Source of the DNA: Dallia pectoralis
Lineage: Eukaryota; Chordata; Actinopteri; Esociformes; Umbridae
NCBI GenBank assembly: GCA_029465975.1
Contig: CM055748.1
Span: 2,833,804 to 2,897,803, forward strand
Reading direction: 5' to 3'
Length of the DNA: 64,000 nucleotides
Part shown: positions 13,257-25,376 of the stretch, in pieces
Layout: the number at the start of each line of letters is the position of its first letter
How positions within the stretch are numbered: position 1 is the stretch's first letter
Notes under the pieces: generated by a model
Seen by the model: the letters and a program-made list of their open reading frames with translations, nothing else
Told to the model about the DNA's origin: nothing
Databases searched by the model: none
Position numbers and translations under genes: made by a program

Positions 13257-13467
13257 CTGAGTATAGGGCTGCTTTGGGCTTTGTTTGATTCCCAATGGGC
13301 ACGCTAAAGTGCCAATGCATTGTGTGGTCTAATGATGTCCAGTGCTTAAGAGGGAATTTGGGTTTTTACTTTTTTCTTCTATTCTAACCGTCAGTATAGG
13401 ATTAATGCCACCACTTGGCCACAATGTCTTTACTGTTATCAGAGAGTGTAGCTCCCCACTCGCAGGT

Positions 13468-14010
13468 GACCATATCTATCTATCTATGTATCTATATATC
13501 TATCCATCTATCCATCTATATGTCAATCGATCTATCTATGTATCTATCTATCTATGTATCTATATATCTATGTATCTATATATCTATCCATCTGTCCATC
13601 TATATGTCAATCGATCTATCTATGTATCTATATATCTATGTATCTATATATCTATGTATCTATCTATCTATGTATCTATCTATGTATCTATATATCTATG
13701 TATCTATCTATCTATGTATCTATATATCTATGTATCTATATATCTATGTATCTATCTATCTATGTATCTATCTATCTATCTATCTATCTATGTATCTATC
13801 TATCTATGTATCTATATATCTATGTATCTATATATCTATGTATCTATCTATCTATGTATCTATCTATCTATGTATCTATCTATCTATGTATCTATCTATC
13901 TATGTATCTATCTATCTATGTATCTATATATCTATGTATCGATCTATCTATGTATCTATCTATCTATATCTGTCTATCTGTTTTTCTATCTATATATCCA
14001 TCTATCTATC
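13468..14010. repeat. (TATC)n / TATCTATG compound microsatellite
   Basis: About 540 bp of TATC units interrupted regularly by TATG and TATA words, including a duplicated block containing CCATCTATATGTCAATCGAT (near 13510 and near 13595). The 237-239 aa Tyr/Ile/Ser-rich frames across it are spurious: the tetranucleotide repeats every 12 bp in frame without stops. Confidence 0.95.
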
Positions 14011-14690
14011 TTTACAATATCTTCATCATCTGGCTGGTGTTTTCCTACAAATAGTGACTGAAGTTGAACCTGCATTTGGATCTACAGGCTGCCCATGCAA
14101 TACATGGAAAAAACTTCCTGGTGTCTGAGAATGTCAATGCAGGACGGGAAATGAACGAATCAATGTACACACACTATAAAAGAAAGGAAAACATGCAAAC
14201 AAAGCACAGTAAAAAAGAGACATAGAACAGATAATCTACACACTCCTGTGTGACATATCACCAGCAGAATGCCTGTTAAAGGGTTAACTCCAGAGGCGAA
14301 CGATTGGTCCCGTTCTCCAAACTAAACACACTGTCTCAATACTGACCCCTTCTGGTTAAAACTCAGACTACACATGGTGACATTTTACTGTCTATATATT
14401 GCATTTGTGGCAGTGTTGAGCCCAGTGGGGGGCTGTGTTGAGCCCTGTGGCCACCACTCGGTGGCGCCACTGTGCTGCTTATACAAGATGCATTCTCAAT
14501 TAATGGCCTATTTCATTATCACCTATGTAGTTGGTTGGATGCCAATATCAGTTCCCAAAAGCTCCGTAGCAGGTTGTGTTGAACAGAGTTGGGTACAAGT
14601 GAGAGTATGAACGTGTAAAACAAAAAGTGAGACCCTTTTTATTAATTCAACACGTTCCTATGTATCAATAAAGTATTGAGACAAGTTCAC
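14011..14690. other. Unique non-coding DNA
   Basis: No gene recognised. It contains one plus-strand CTCF-like motif, annotated separately. Confidence 0.5.
14454..14467 (+). promoter_or_regulatory. CTCF-like motif
   Basis: CCACTCGGTGGCGC matches CCASYAGRKGGCRS at 13 of 14 positions. It points opposite to the two motifs at 13.15-13.26 kb, so the set is divergent across the TATC array. Confidence 0.35.
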
Positions 14691-14693
14691 AGC

Positions 14694-15212
14694 TAGAGGG
14701 TCATCTCCATAACAGATGATCCATACAGAGAGTCATCTCCATAACAGATGATCCATACAGAGAGTCATCTCCATAACAGATGATCCATACAGAGAGTCAT
14801 CTCCATAACAGATGATCCATACAGAGAGTCATCTCCATAACAGATGATCCATACAGAGAGTCATCTCCATAACAGATGATCCATACAGAGAGTCATCTCC
14901 ATAACAGATGATCCATACAGAGAGTCATCTCCATAACAGATGATCCATACAGAGAGTCATCTCCATAACAGATGATCCATACAGAGAGTCATCTCCATAA
15001 CAGATGATCCATACAGAGAGTCATCTCCATAACAGATGATCCATACAGAGAGTCATCTCCATAACAGATGATCCATACAGAGAGTCATCTCCATAACAGA
15101 TGATCCATACAGAGAGTCATCTCCATAACAGATGATCCATACAGAGAGTCATCTCCATAACAGATGATCCATACAGAGAGTCATCTCCATAACAGATGAT
15201 CCATACAGAGGG
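14694..15212. repeat. 32-bp minisatellite, about 16 near-identical copies
   Basis: The unit contains GTCATCTCCATAACAGATGA followed by TCCATACAGAGA. Copies are almost perfectly identical apart from the first (AGAGGGTC) and last (GAGGGGCATC), which implies recent homogenisation. Each unit contains the inverted pair TCATCT and AGATGA separated by 7 bp, so each could form a short hairpin. Confidence 0.95.
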
Positions 15213-16142
15213 GCATCACACTAACAGATAAAAGTGTACATAAATAAATTGTTTCACGCATTTATATGAGTTTGTGTAAGAGTCAGGATGCTAACGTGTC
15301 TATTTTTCCGTCCACGTGTGTGTTTGCGTGCGAGTTTTCCTGAGGCGGTTGTGCTTTAAATGTCCCTGTAACAACATCAGCAGCAGTAAATCTGACTGTT
15401 TATCTGACTGCTGTTGGCTAAAGTGTTGACTCGTATGCTAAGATTAGAGTGACTCAGTATTAGAGTCTCGGGTAACATCACAAGGGAACAACGCTAGCTC
15501 TTCTTGCACAGGATCGGAATTAAAGAAAAAAAAGCATTATTTTGTCCTCTCCAGACACACATCTCTCACAACAAATGTCCAATGTGTGTGTCAGCAGCCC
15601 TTTCCTTCTCTAATCGGTTCACGTGGAGAATACCAGATAAGAATTACAAGTGTTCCTGGCAGAACAATCATTCAGATTTCTTTAGTGGTACCGTGAACTC
15701 GAATCTCTGAGGAAGTGTGGGTCAAATGCTGCTTCATACCGTTCGTTCCGTCCTCATTTTCCAGTCTTCTCCATCGGAAAAGAGAATTGATTTACCTCAG
15801 AATATGATTGACAAGCTGCCTCTTTCATCTGCAATGCAATGCTATGCTGGGTGGATGCAATAAAACATGTAATTGCACACATAGTTTTTCCCCTCTACCC
15901 CTCTCTCTCTCTTTCCTGTTTTCCCTTTCTCTCTCTTTCCTTATTCCTCACTCCTCATTTCTCACTTTCTTCACCTCTTCTCGTACCCCACCCATCGCTC
16001 TCCTTCAACAACACATTTGGGCCTCGGTTCAGTATGTGTCACTCGTGCCTTAAATGGAAGTTCCACCTGCGCCTGAACACATTAACCTTCAGCAACCAGC
16101 TCAGCTCCTCTATCTTCTCCTGTGACACCACATTGATTAGGG

Positions 16143-16144
<2 letters not shown>
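15213..16144. other. Unique non-coding DNA
   Basis: No gene recognised. A CT-rich tract lies at about 15890-15960. Confidence 0.5.
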
Positions 16145-16222
<78 letters not shown>

Positions 16223-16223
16223 G
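16145..16223. repeat. (GT)n microsatellite
   Basis: About 80 bp of GT dinucleotides interrupted twice by TTTGT. Confidence 0.95.
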
Positions 16224-16269
16224 AAGGCCCTTGTGTTGTGGTCCTGTGGTGAATAAGAATGTGTCCTGG

Positions 16270-16412
16270 TGGGTACCCCAGTGTCTGTCTCTCTCAGTGT
16301 CTCTCTGTGTCTGCTCTTAGTGTCTGTTTTAGTGTCTGTTCTCAGTGTCTCTCTCAGTGTCTGTTCTTAGTGTCTGTTTTAGTTTCTGTTCTTAGTCTCT
16401 GTTCTTAGTGTT
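16270..16412. repeat. Degenerate AGTGTCTGTTCT tandem repeat
   Basis: Irregular repeats of AGTGTCTGTTCT, AGTGTCTCTCTC and AGTGTCTGTTTT words. No constant unit length. Confidence 0.75.
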
Positions 16413-17971
16413 GAATCTCCACGACAGACAATGTGTTGTCTATCATCAGCATGTTATCAATGTGATGTTCTGCTGCGCTTGTTACACCCAGAAACAGCAG
16501 AAATTCACCAGAGCTTGCGATAGGGCCTGTCAGGTATCCTCCAGGTACACGCAGCCTTTATATTGAGCTGCCCTGATCCTGTCTGTCTGCGTCTGACCTT
16601 GCTCACGAGCTGTCGGACACTGGGGGAGATATCGAGTGGGGGACGACCATTCAGGTCAGGTGCTTCCTCTCACAGCTGGCATATCAAACCACGTCAGTTG
16701 GAGATCGGGGCGTTTTCGATCATTATTCTCTGTGCCACGTGTACAGTGTGGTGAGTCATCATACACCAGTGCCCAGGCAGCCTTCTGCTCCGCACGGACC
16801 GCATTTGCTCATCATGAACAGAGAGATGGAAGAAGAGGAACATGTTTGATGAAGTGCTGAGGAACTGTGAGCGCCGTGGCTTAAAGCGCGTCTGTGTTTG
16901 ATATAAACCCGAGGTACAGTTTTTTCCGTAATCTCTGTTAACAACAGGCTAACGGTGAGAGACATGTGGAACAAGTGAAGGGAAATAAAGAGCATCGCTC
17001 CCGTCCAACTTTTTCACTTTCTACTGGAGGGCTGCGGTTTGTAAATTATTTTCATGCTGAAGGTCGTGCTGGATGAAGTCTGTTTGAGACACGTGAGCAC
17101 ATTGTTTCTTCTCAGTTCCTGAAGCTAAACACGTTTCGTTGGCAGCAACATGCTAACAGGGTCAAACACTCAATTCTTTCCTGCAATAATTCAAGCAGAT
17201 TAATGGCATAATCAAGCCTGTTAGAAAGGTTGTGTTTCTGAATGCTGCCACACTCTGAATGTATGGAAACTGATCACCGAATAGGTAGACTATTTTCTAG
17301 ACTCAAAATCATTTAATATCATTCAGTTTACAAACAGACATCTTTTAAATGTTCCTAAAAAATAATGGTGGCGTAGCTGGGTGACAATTGGCTATTCGCA
17401 CAACTCATGGGATTCTCTCTTACTAAACACTGATTTTCACATTCGTCTCATTCGATTGGCGTAAAGGATGGATGAAATTCTCTATATTGAATCTGATGCC
17501 ATCAATACTCGGAATTCAGCGAATTGTTCCGAAATGGCTGTTGTAATCTATTATGAAGAATGACATTACACAAAGGAGACGCCAAAGTCATTTTGAGGAG
17601 CTATTCAGTTGCACGGAATGTCATCGCTCTCAATATAAAGGCCTGCTGTATATTGAATTGCTTTGATTCAGTACAGTGAAAAGCGTACCTCAAGGTTATT
17701 CTAGCCAGTCGTCTCATAGACCTGTTGGAGACCCCTATTAGTTTGATTATGTGATGTGTTAGCCTAGCTGCCCTCCTCGCTAAGTGCTCAGCTGGCACAG
17801 TGTGATGGTGGAGGAAAAGGTGTGGTGGTGGGCAAGTGATGAAGTACACGAGGTGATGGAGGAGGATGGAGAATAAAGCCGCTGACAGAGTTTCCCACGT
17901 TCCTCTGCTCTCACCTGCCTCCTGATCGGGTTGACGGGTGATGTAACTCAAAACCCACAGTTGCCGAGCAA
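16413..17971. other. Unique non-coding DNA
   Basis: No gene recognised. A short stretch near 17667 (CAGTACAGTGAAAAGCGTAC) resembles tails of fish interspersed repeats, but not enough to assign a family. Confidence 0.45.
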
Positions 17972-18258
17972 CCTTTGTGTCAGTCTGTGTGTGTCAGTCT
18001 TTGTGTGTCAGTATGTGTGCCTGTCAGTATGTGTCGGTCAGTCTGTGTGTGTCAATCTCTGTGTGTCAGTCTGTGTGTGTCAATCTCTGTGTGTCAGTCT
18101 GTGTGTGTCAATCTCTGTGTGTCAGTCTGTGTGTGTCAGTCTGTGTGTGTCAGTCTCTGTGTGTGTCAGTATGTGTGTGTCAATCTCTGTGTGTGTCAGT
18201 ATGTGTGTGTCAATCTGTGTGTGTCAGTCTCTGTGTGTGTCAATCTGTGTGTGTCAGG
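17972..18258. repeat. GTGTGTCAGTCT/GTGTGTCAATCT minisatellite
   Basis: Array of 12-18 bp words alternating GTGTGTCAGTCT and GTGTGTCAATCTCT. Cys/Val/Ser-rich frames over it are artefacts. Confidence 0.92.
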
Positions 18259-19196
18259 TTAAACTGGAAGTATGAATTCACCTTAAGGCTTTATACGCTG
18301 TTTTATTCCGACTGAGAGTTTTATAACAGGGAGGACAGGACAGTTCTCTACACTGGTATAATTGCACTTTTTCCCAGCCCCCACTCTTTCCATTCCCTCC
18401 CTCTCTCTGTTCCTCTCTCTGTAGATAGTGGTGCTTTTTCCTCCCTCCCTGTTTTCATACAGTCTCCTCTGCCAGTGTCAAGGCTGCTGTGTAGAGGATG
18501 CTATCTCTCGTATTACTTCCTCGTCCTCACATCAGCAACGTCTCCGGTGATGTAGTAGGAGCTGGGTGGTGTACGGAGGAGTGGAGGAAAGACAAACCGC
18601 TTGCCGTAGCCCGTCGCTGCCTGAGAGCTGTCAGATCAGTTAAGTGACACCACGGCTGTCACCGGACACGTCCGCCCAAGTGGCTCTCGATAACTTCTCC
18701 ACCTTGAGAGGGGAGACACTTCTCTGCTGCACTCCTCTCTGGACCTCGCATCACACGAAGTGCCTCCCGTGAGCCAAGCCTAAGCATTCTGCGGGACTGC
18801 GGTAAATACCCCAGGAGGAGTATTTAGGAGGAGGCGACACGGAAGATAAATAAGAGGAAAGAGCAAAAGGCGAGCGTGAAAAGGGGGATCAATATTTCAA
18901 AGAGTGGCTTCAGAAATTACAGGCATCTGCTGCTGTCTTCACATAGACGCTCCTGCAGGAGGAGTGTGAGGAGCATTGGTGCTGGCTGTGGGTGGCGTGA
19001 CCCGACTCTGGCCCAAGGCTAAACCTGTACAGGAGGTACAAGAGGAGGCACAGGAGGTACAGGGGGAGGCGTTGGCTGTTGTTGTTCGTGTGGATGCGTC
19101 ACTCTCACGGCTGAGTGATATGAGACAACCAGGGACGTGTTGCCCTGGGGCCCTCTCCTGTCCGATCTAGTCCCAGTGAGAGCTGAGGAGGCAGGC
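18259..19196. other. Unique sequence upstream of a candidate leader exon
   Basis: No recognised coding sequence. Pyrimidine-rich at about 18370-18425. The right part (about 18930-19196) is GC-richer. It could be 5' UTR or promoter if the 19197 candidate exon is real, but I see no TATA box or other decisive element. Confidence 0.35.
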
Positions 19197-19305
19197 ATGG
19201 CTGCGAGACAGGTGCCCCTGCTGCTGGTTGTCCTGGAGGTGTTGACTGGAGCATGTACGCCCGGGGACGGACAGGGGATGTACAAGAGCGGCTGGAGGTG
19301 GAAAG
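19197..19305 (+). CDS. Candidate alternative first coding exon (leader peptide)
   Basis: An ATG in a strong start context (G at -3, G at +4) opens a leader-like peptide: MAARQ, then a hydrophobic stretch (residues 6-15, PLLLVVLEVL), small residues TGA (16-18), then a polar tail ending WRWK. A donor-like AAAG|GTGACA at 19305/19306 would end the exon in phase 1 inside a Gly codon, exactly as in the two robo1 first exons downstream. A second donor-like site, TCC|GTGAGT at 19317/19318, is also phase 1. I do not recognise the peptide. It might be an extra robo1 leader, part of another transcript, or chance; a hydrophobic ATG frame with a GT in phase 1 is not rare. No transcript evidence is available from sequence alone. 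Confidence 0.3.
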
Positions 19306-19989
19306 GTGACAGGATCCGTGAGTAACCACTCCCTCCTCTACAAAAAACGAGTGCTCGCTCTCTTCATCTCTTTTGCTTTCTGGAAAATGCTTTTAAATGA
19401 AATCTTTCCCTCGATTTCTTCTCTCTGTCTCTGACACACCGCTTTGGGGAAGTTTAGCTCGGAGCTACCGACGCAGGCGTGTTCATTCAGACACCTGCCT
19501 GTGTCTTGCCTCAGTTCCCCGCTGACAGACAGCTGGAAACGGGGGAGGGAAATAATTTTTCAACAAAAACATGAAAGAGCAGGCATCACCTGTCAGGCTG
19601 TGAAAAGCAATGTGTGTGGCACTGAGTATTTCGGCTTCGTATTGTCTACCCGTGTACATACTTCACTCTGCTGTTCTGTCCTGGTCCTCTCTACCTCGAT
19701 CCTAATGTGGTTCAATAGCTGCACCCCTCTGACACTATCTTACACGGTCATTAGTTGATCAGTGTCGAGTTGTTAAAAGCTGCCGAGAGTGGCCGGACTG
19801 TCAATTTCCTTCCTAGTAAAAAGCTGAGAGTCTCCCAGGACCATGAGTGCATTATAGATGCTGGACGCTGATGTATTATGTGCAATACATGAGGGAGAAA
19901 GAGAGAGTTTAGAAGAGGACAGGGGAAAAGGAGAGAGGGATGGGAAGTGGGTAGACAAGGAGTAATGAAGGAAGGAGAGTGGGTGCAGT
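19306..19989. other. Unique non-coding DNA
   Basis: No gene recognised between the candidate leader exon and the 32-bp array. The right edge (about 19885-19980) is purine-rich. Confidence 0.5.
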
Positions 19990-21203
19990 AATATGCAGAG
20001 AGCAGTGGTTCACTGTGGGTCACTATGTAGAGAGCAGTGGTTCACTGTGGGTCACTATGCAGAGAGCAGTGGTTCACTGTGGGTCACTATGTAGAGAGCA
20101 GTGGTTCACTGTGGGTCACTATGCAGAGAGCAGTGGTTCACTGTGGGTCACTATGCAGAGAGCAGTGGTTCACTGTGGGTCACTATGCAGAGAGCAGTGG
20201 TTCACTGTGGGTCACTATGTAGAGAGCAGTGGTTCACTGTGGGTCACTATGCAGAGAGCAGTGGTTCACTGTGGGTCACTATGTAGAGAGCAGTGGTTCA
20301 CTGTGGGTCACTATGCAGAGAGCAGTGGTTCACTGTGGGTCACTATGTAGAGAGCAGTGGTTCACTGTGGGTCACTATGCAGAGAGCAGTGGTTCACTGT
20401 GGGTCACTATGTAGAGAGCAGTGGTTCACTGTGGGTCACTATGCAGAGAGCAGTGGTTCACTGTGGGTCACTATGTAGAGAGCAGTGGTTCACTGTGGGT
20501 CACTATGCAGAGAGCAGTGGTTCACTGTGGGTCACTATGTAGAGAGCAGTGGTTCACTGTGGGTCACTATGTAGAGAGCAGTGGTTCACTGTGGGTCACT
20601 ATGCAGAGAGCAGTGGTTCACTGTGGGTCACTATGTAGAGAGCAGTGGTTCACTGTGGGTCACTATGTAGAGAGCAGTGGTTCACTGTGGGTCACTATGT
20701 AGAGAGCAGTGGTTCACTGTGGGTCACTATGCAGAGAGCAGTGGTTCACTGTGGGTCACTATGTAGAGAGCAGTGGTTCACTGTGGGTCACTATGTAGAG
20801 AGCAGTGGTTCACTGTGGGTCACTATGCAGAGAGCAGTGGTTCACTGTGGGTCACTATGTAGAGAGCAGTGGTTCACTGTGGGTCACTATGTAGAGAGCA
20901 GTGGTTCACTGTGGGTCACTATGTAGAGAGCAGTGGTTCACTGTGGGTCACTATGCAGAGAGCAGTGGTTCACTGTGGGTCACTATGTAGAGAGCAGTGG
21001 TTCACTGTGGGTCACTATGTAGAGAGCAGTGGTTCACTGTGGGTCACTATGCAGAGAGCAGTGGTTCACTGTGGGTCACTATGTAGAGAGCAGTGGTTCA
21101 CTGTGGGTCACTATGTAGAGAGCAGTGGTTCACTGTGGGTCACTATGTAGAGAGCAGTGGTTCACTGTGGGTCACTATGTAGAGAGCAGTGGTTCACTGT
21201 GGG
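19990..21203. repeat. 32-bp minisatellite, about 38 copies, with higher-order structure
   Basis: The unit contains GTGGTTCACTGTGGGTCAC plus TATGYAGAGAGCA. Copies are nearly identical except for one C/T site in TATG(C/T)AG. In the left half C and T copies mostly alternate (64-bp dimers). From about 20520 rightward they follow a seven-copy pattern TTCTTTC repeated three times, with the last C replaced by T (224-bp heptamers). Each unit holds CAGTG-GTT-CACTG, a possible 5-bp-stem hairpin. Because 32 is not divisible by 3, the frames repeat every 96 bp. The 61-123 aa frames across the array are artefacts, started and stopped by the C/T site. Confidence 0.96.
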
Positions 21204-21590
21204 GTACCAGCGCTGTCTGTCCCATCAGCTCTCGGTTTAGGCTGCATGGCTAATGGGATTGTTTGGCGTGCCGTTCCTGCTTGACGCTGAGTGATGAACT
21301 GGCGAAGTGTTTCTCTCTGAGTGTCCCGTCTTTTTCGGAGGTTGAAGGGCAACAGCAGAGTCTTGAAACTGTTCCATGATTAAATGACTGGAGCGAAATG
21401 TATTAAGTCGCCTAAGGTTTTCTCCAAGGAGATCACGTCTGTTCGTGTTATCCCAAAAGGCGGGCAACATTTCGTGACCCTGGTTAACCTTTTGCATCCA
21501 AATGAAATCGTTTAAAATGTATGAAATTATTGTGTTTCAAAATCCGAATGCTTCTATATCTATCATGTTTTTTTGCAGAAATGTGGCTGG
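21204..21590. other. Unique non-coding DNA
   Basis: No gene recognised between the 32-bp array and the decayed Tc1 element. Confidence 0.5.
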
Positions 21591-21599
21591 ACTTAATTC

Positions 21600-22237
21600 A
21601 TCTACACGATACGTTTTACATTTCTAGATTTTTATCTAGTCTCTGAGACAACCACCTTTTGCCTCTAACGCTTCGGATTCTAAGAACTGTGCCGGCCTGT
21701 GGATCGAACCGAATCGTGTTTACACCAAGTTCTCAACCTCAGTGATGTTTTCTCAACCGTCTAGCATCCTGTGTTGGTAATAAGGTGCCTCGTTGTTCCT
21801 TACCGAATACAAGAGGAACCCAGTCTGGTCTTCTGCTGCTGTAGACCACCACTTTGAGGTTTGACGGGTTGCGCATTCCTGAGATGCCTTTCTGCACAAC
21901 ACTGGTTTTAAGAGTTGTTACTTGAGTGTTTGCAGTCTAGACATTATTGCCAATGTGTTTTTGTCCAAAGAACGGCCGCTCACATCAATCTCTGTAAACT
22001 CTGGCGACTTTAGTGTGGGTTAATCCCTGGAGGTTATCTGTTTCGGAGATCCTGGAAGCACCATGTCAGATTCCAACAACCATATTACAGTCGCAGTCTC
22101 TGAGCACATCCCAATTCTCACATCGACTAAATCTTTATGTCATTGCTGCAAGCTTGGAATATTCAGTTGTATCCATGTGATTAGCATTTTGGCTATTTGG
22201 GTTCATTTGCAAGACCGAATTATGTAGCCGGTGGGAA
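21600..22237 (-). mobile_element. Degraded Tc1/mariner-family transposon relic
   Basis: Read on the - strand this segment matches the N-terminal half of a common fish Tc1-like transposase gene at DNA level. Landmarks on the + strand are TCTGGTCTTCTGCTGCTGTA (complement of a GYSSRRP-type coding stretch), TGAGATGCCTTTCTGCAC, and GTTTCGGAGATCCTGGAAGC. The right end, GCCGGTGGGAAT, resembles the terminal repeat of this family. No open frame survives: the transposase is broken by many stops and indels. The assignment is from memory of the family and was not aligned. Confidence 0.7.
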
Positions 22238-22239
22238 TA

Positions 22240-25200
22240 TGGAAGCTGTTCTGTTTAGCGGTTTGTAGCACGCGCTACATTACAAATTCAAAAACTCCGA
22301 AAATTATTATTCAAACCGGAAAAGTCTATCGAGTACTACAGTCCCTCGCTCATGACGTAAACAAGCCCTGTGCTAGAAAACGTTTCTCTGGTCCCATTTC
22401 ACTTACATTGCTGATGGCCTCCCATTGTAGCCTGGTCCCTGTGGCGTAGGTTGTGCTGTTCCTGCCCAGTCAGTCCAGCCTGTCTAATGCCGTTCGTCTC
22501 AGGCCTGCTGTGAGACTGCATGTCGGGGTAATGATGTGCACACTGTCAACTTGGTGGAAGTGATGGGGTTTGGCTCTTCACACCACAGGAGCTCACTCTG
22601 TATGAGCGGTGTTCGGTCCCAAACGCCTCCACTCGTAATCCTCTCAGAACGAAAATAAAACCAGTCATAGTTTGTGCCGAAGTAGCAAGGCGACGGTTTA
22701 CCAAGGCGTACACTACAGGTGGACTGTGAATATATTGAGAAGGCAGATTTCTCTGTGTTTTCATTTGAACTGTTTCCGCCTCTCATCACACACATTCACA
22801 CTCATGTACATTCTCTCTACCGGACCAACCGACTGGTCCCATGTGGATTCTATAGCGGTAGTTTCCGGTCCAGTCTGGGGAGGTTTTTCCACCGGTGTTG
22901 TGATTCTGGTCTCAATGACCTGTGACGGTCGGGAATCAAACACAGATGAAAATTCATGGCCAGGTGCAAAGAATCGTTTCCTTAACTCCCGTCGTAAAAT
23001 GTGCAGGTGGTGACCGCTACAACCGAGCGAAGAGAGGGGTTCAGGGTAGATATGCAGAACCGATATATCTCACCACGGCTGATTTGTGAGGGCAGCACCA
23101 CCTGTTGCACCAGAGCGGCTCGGGAACCAAACCAATAGCGGCATGCGAAGCAATAAGTGACTTTCAGAGTCTCGTCAGGAGACGCTGAGGCGACGGCAGA
23201 GGCAGAACCGTTACTTGTCAAGTTGTCTATTCGTCAGGCCCTGTGGTGTCAATAATGGCATGTGCCCAGAGTGCATGTAAAAATGATGTAAAAATGATGA
23301 CAGTGGTTATGTCCTCAGAGCAACACATTACCTGGCGGTACACACACACGCACACACACACTAACCCAGTATGGACACAAACGCAAACATTTTATTTCCT
23401 CTTAATCTAACCTTTACCTAACCTTATCCTAAGTAAATTAACCTTTCAGCTTACACTTGGAGCTGGAGCTTTTCCACAGATAAAAGAAACATGAAAGCGT
23501 ACCAATTTCTTTTTATATATCTTAGTTGGAAGAGACAAAAATGCGCACTCAGCATGCAGGCCGGGATCTCAGGTTGAGCCGCACTTCTGCGATGCGATTC
23601 GATAAATACGATGCAGCTTTGTTTCTGGACACTGGGTTGTTTGTTGTCCTGTATACACAGTTTTATCTTGTACATTCACCTGTCCTTGTCTCTATCAGCA
23701 CACCACCTTTCAAAGTCGCCCTCCTGGAAGAACTCCATTCTTAGTCATTTCGACCTGTATATCCAAAACAGCTGGATCATTTTCAAAGATCACCCAGAAG
23801 TCTTCTACAACACTTTATTTGCCCCCCCAGCGTTCGAATTGGAAAGGCCCTAGGAAGAAAAGAGCATGTCCGTGTAGATTATTTCAGGAGGAGGTTTATC
23901 AAGCTGAGGAGCTGAGTTCTCCTGGACGGATTTGTCCGGCCACAGTGCGGCTGCCTGCGGCTGCAGGAAGGATGGAGCGAGACCTGATGTAAACCAGGTT
24001 AGCCAGATTAAGGGATTTATAGCAGATTTACACAGTTCGTCCCCATCACCATAATAAGACACAAAGAACAAACCTGTCTGGCTTGGCTCTCTGCCCGACC
24101 TCCAGTCCTGCCTATCCGATAAGAACCACCGTTGGGTGTGGTGAGAGTGAACAGAGAGCTTTATCGAAGTCAGGTGATTCACAGCAGATGGGAAGGCCTT
24201 CTTTATGACTGGGGGAATTTCTAACTAACATATCTCCCCTCTCCTTCAGCTGTGAGGATTAATCAGATGCTAAAGGTTTGAGAGATAATTGTTGTGAGCC
24301 GTTTTAGACACCTGGCTTGGAGAACGCTGGGTTCTCCAGATTAGTCTATTAACTATGAATATATGGGCGGCTGACCAGGGAACTGTGTTTGTGAGTGTAC
24401 GACAAACAACTGCAAGCCTTGTCAAGCGATGTCAGTGAAATGTATCCTACCTAAGTGACATTGATCCCAGGCAGTGTGACATTCATCCTCCGTTAGTTTG
24501 CTTCAATGGTTACTTTCACACAACATTTTAACCATTAATAGGCTATTAGAATGTGAGATTTGCGTAAGCGTGTAACATCTTATAAGGCGTCTCAGTCTTT
24601 TCTTTGCACAGAAAAGACGGAGTCACGCACGCGCAGATCAAATAGCCGTAGCTGTAGTGAAGATTAAGCTGTCACATTAACATTATTTTAAAATATTGCT
24701 CCCTTTTTAATGGTGTTAATTGGATTTTGACCGTGGGGGAATTTAGATGAGAGTGAGGTGCTCACATGACTATTGCATAATGTTCCTACTGGCACGTTTA
24801 AAATTGAATTCTTCTAATGTGTATTTAAGTATACTCCAAGTTTTTAGCTACTGCATATTGCTGATAGGGGTTCTCTTTGAATGAACTTTTGAATAAACAC
24901 AGTTCTCAATTCCTCATGGCTTTGTTAACTTGTTATTTTTATAATGCCTTATACAGTCTCTTTGTAACAGCCTTAACTAAATTTGCATCAGTATAGCGGT
25001 CCTTAATAAGGTGGTGTTGTGTGTCTGAAGCTTTTCAAGTTCCAGATGGGTTGGCTAAATGAGATGGATTTCCTGGCAAAATGTGGTCTTAGTGTTGTGG
25101 GTTGGTTCGGGTCGGAGTCCAGCTGGGGACCAGACGTTGGTACCACAACGACGTAACGCCGGAACCACAGAGCTTCTCTCATCGGCGTCAGCAGCAATAA

Positions 25201-25376
25201 CTGAACCTGGCTCCCATCATAAGCTGAATTCCACTCAGGACTGTCGTAGCTGGTGCTCTTTGGAGAGGGTTTGTTGGCTCATGATGTAAGTAGCTGGTTG
25301 AATCAGTATGATTTAACTAGATCTGGAAATAAATCAGTTCTGTTCTGGCTCACACACACACTCTCTCTCACGCCTT

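Larger units (their letters stand above)
12469..13469. other. Unique non-coding DNA carrying two CTCF-like motifs
   Basis: No gene recognised. The right part holds two minus-strand CTCF-like sites (annotated separately), then enters the TATC array. The apparent leader-like frame starting near 13342 begins with GTG, not ATG, and runs straight into the microsatellite, so I do not call it. Confidence 0.5.

Noticed and set aside
13342..14128. Frames of 166-239 codons, Tyr/Ile/Ser-rich
   Set aside because: They are translations of the TATC microsatellite, open in several frames at once. The longest begins at GTG and not ATG.
14694..15212. CRISPR-like look: identical 32-bp repeats with hairpins
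   Set aside because: Units are directly adjacent with no variable spacers, there are no cas genes, and the context is vertebrate. It is a minisatellite.
19979..21150. Repeated 61-123 codon frames containing WFTVGHY
   Set aside because: They are translations of the 32-bp minisatellite with ends set by its C/T variant site; there is no start context or splice signal.
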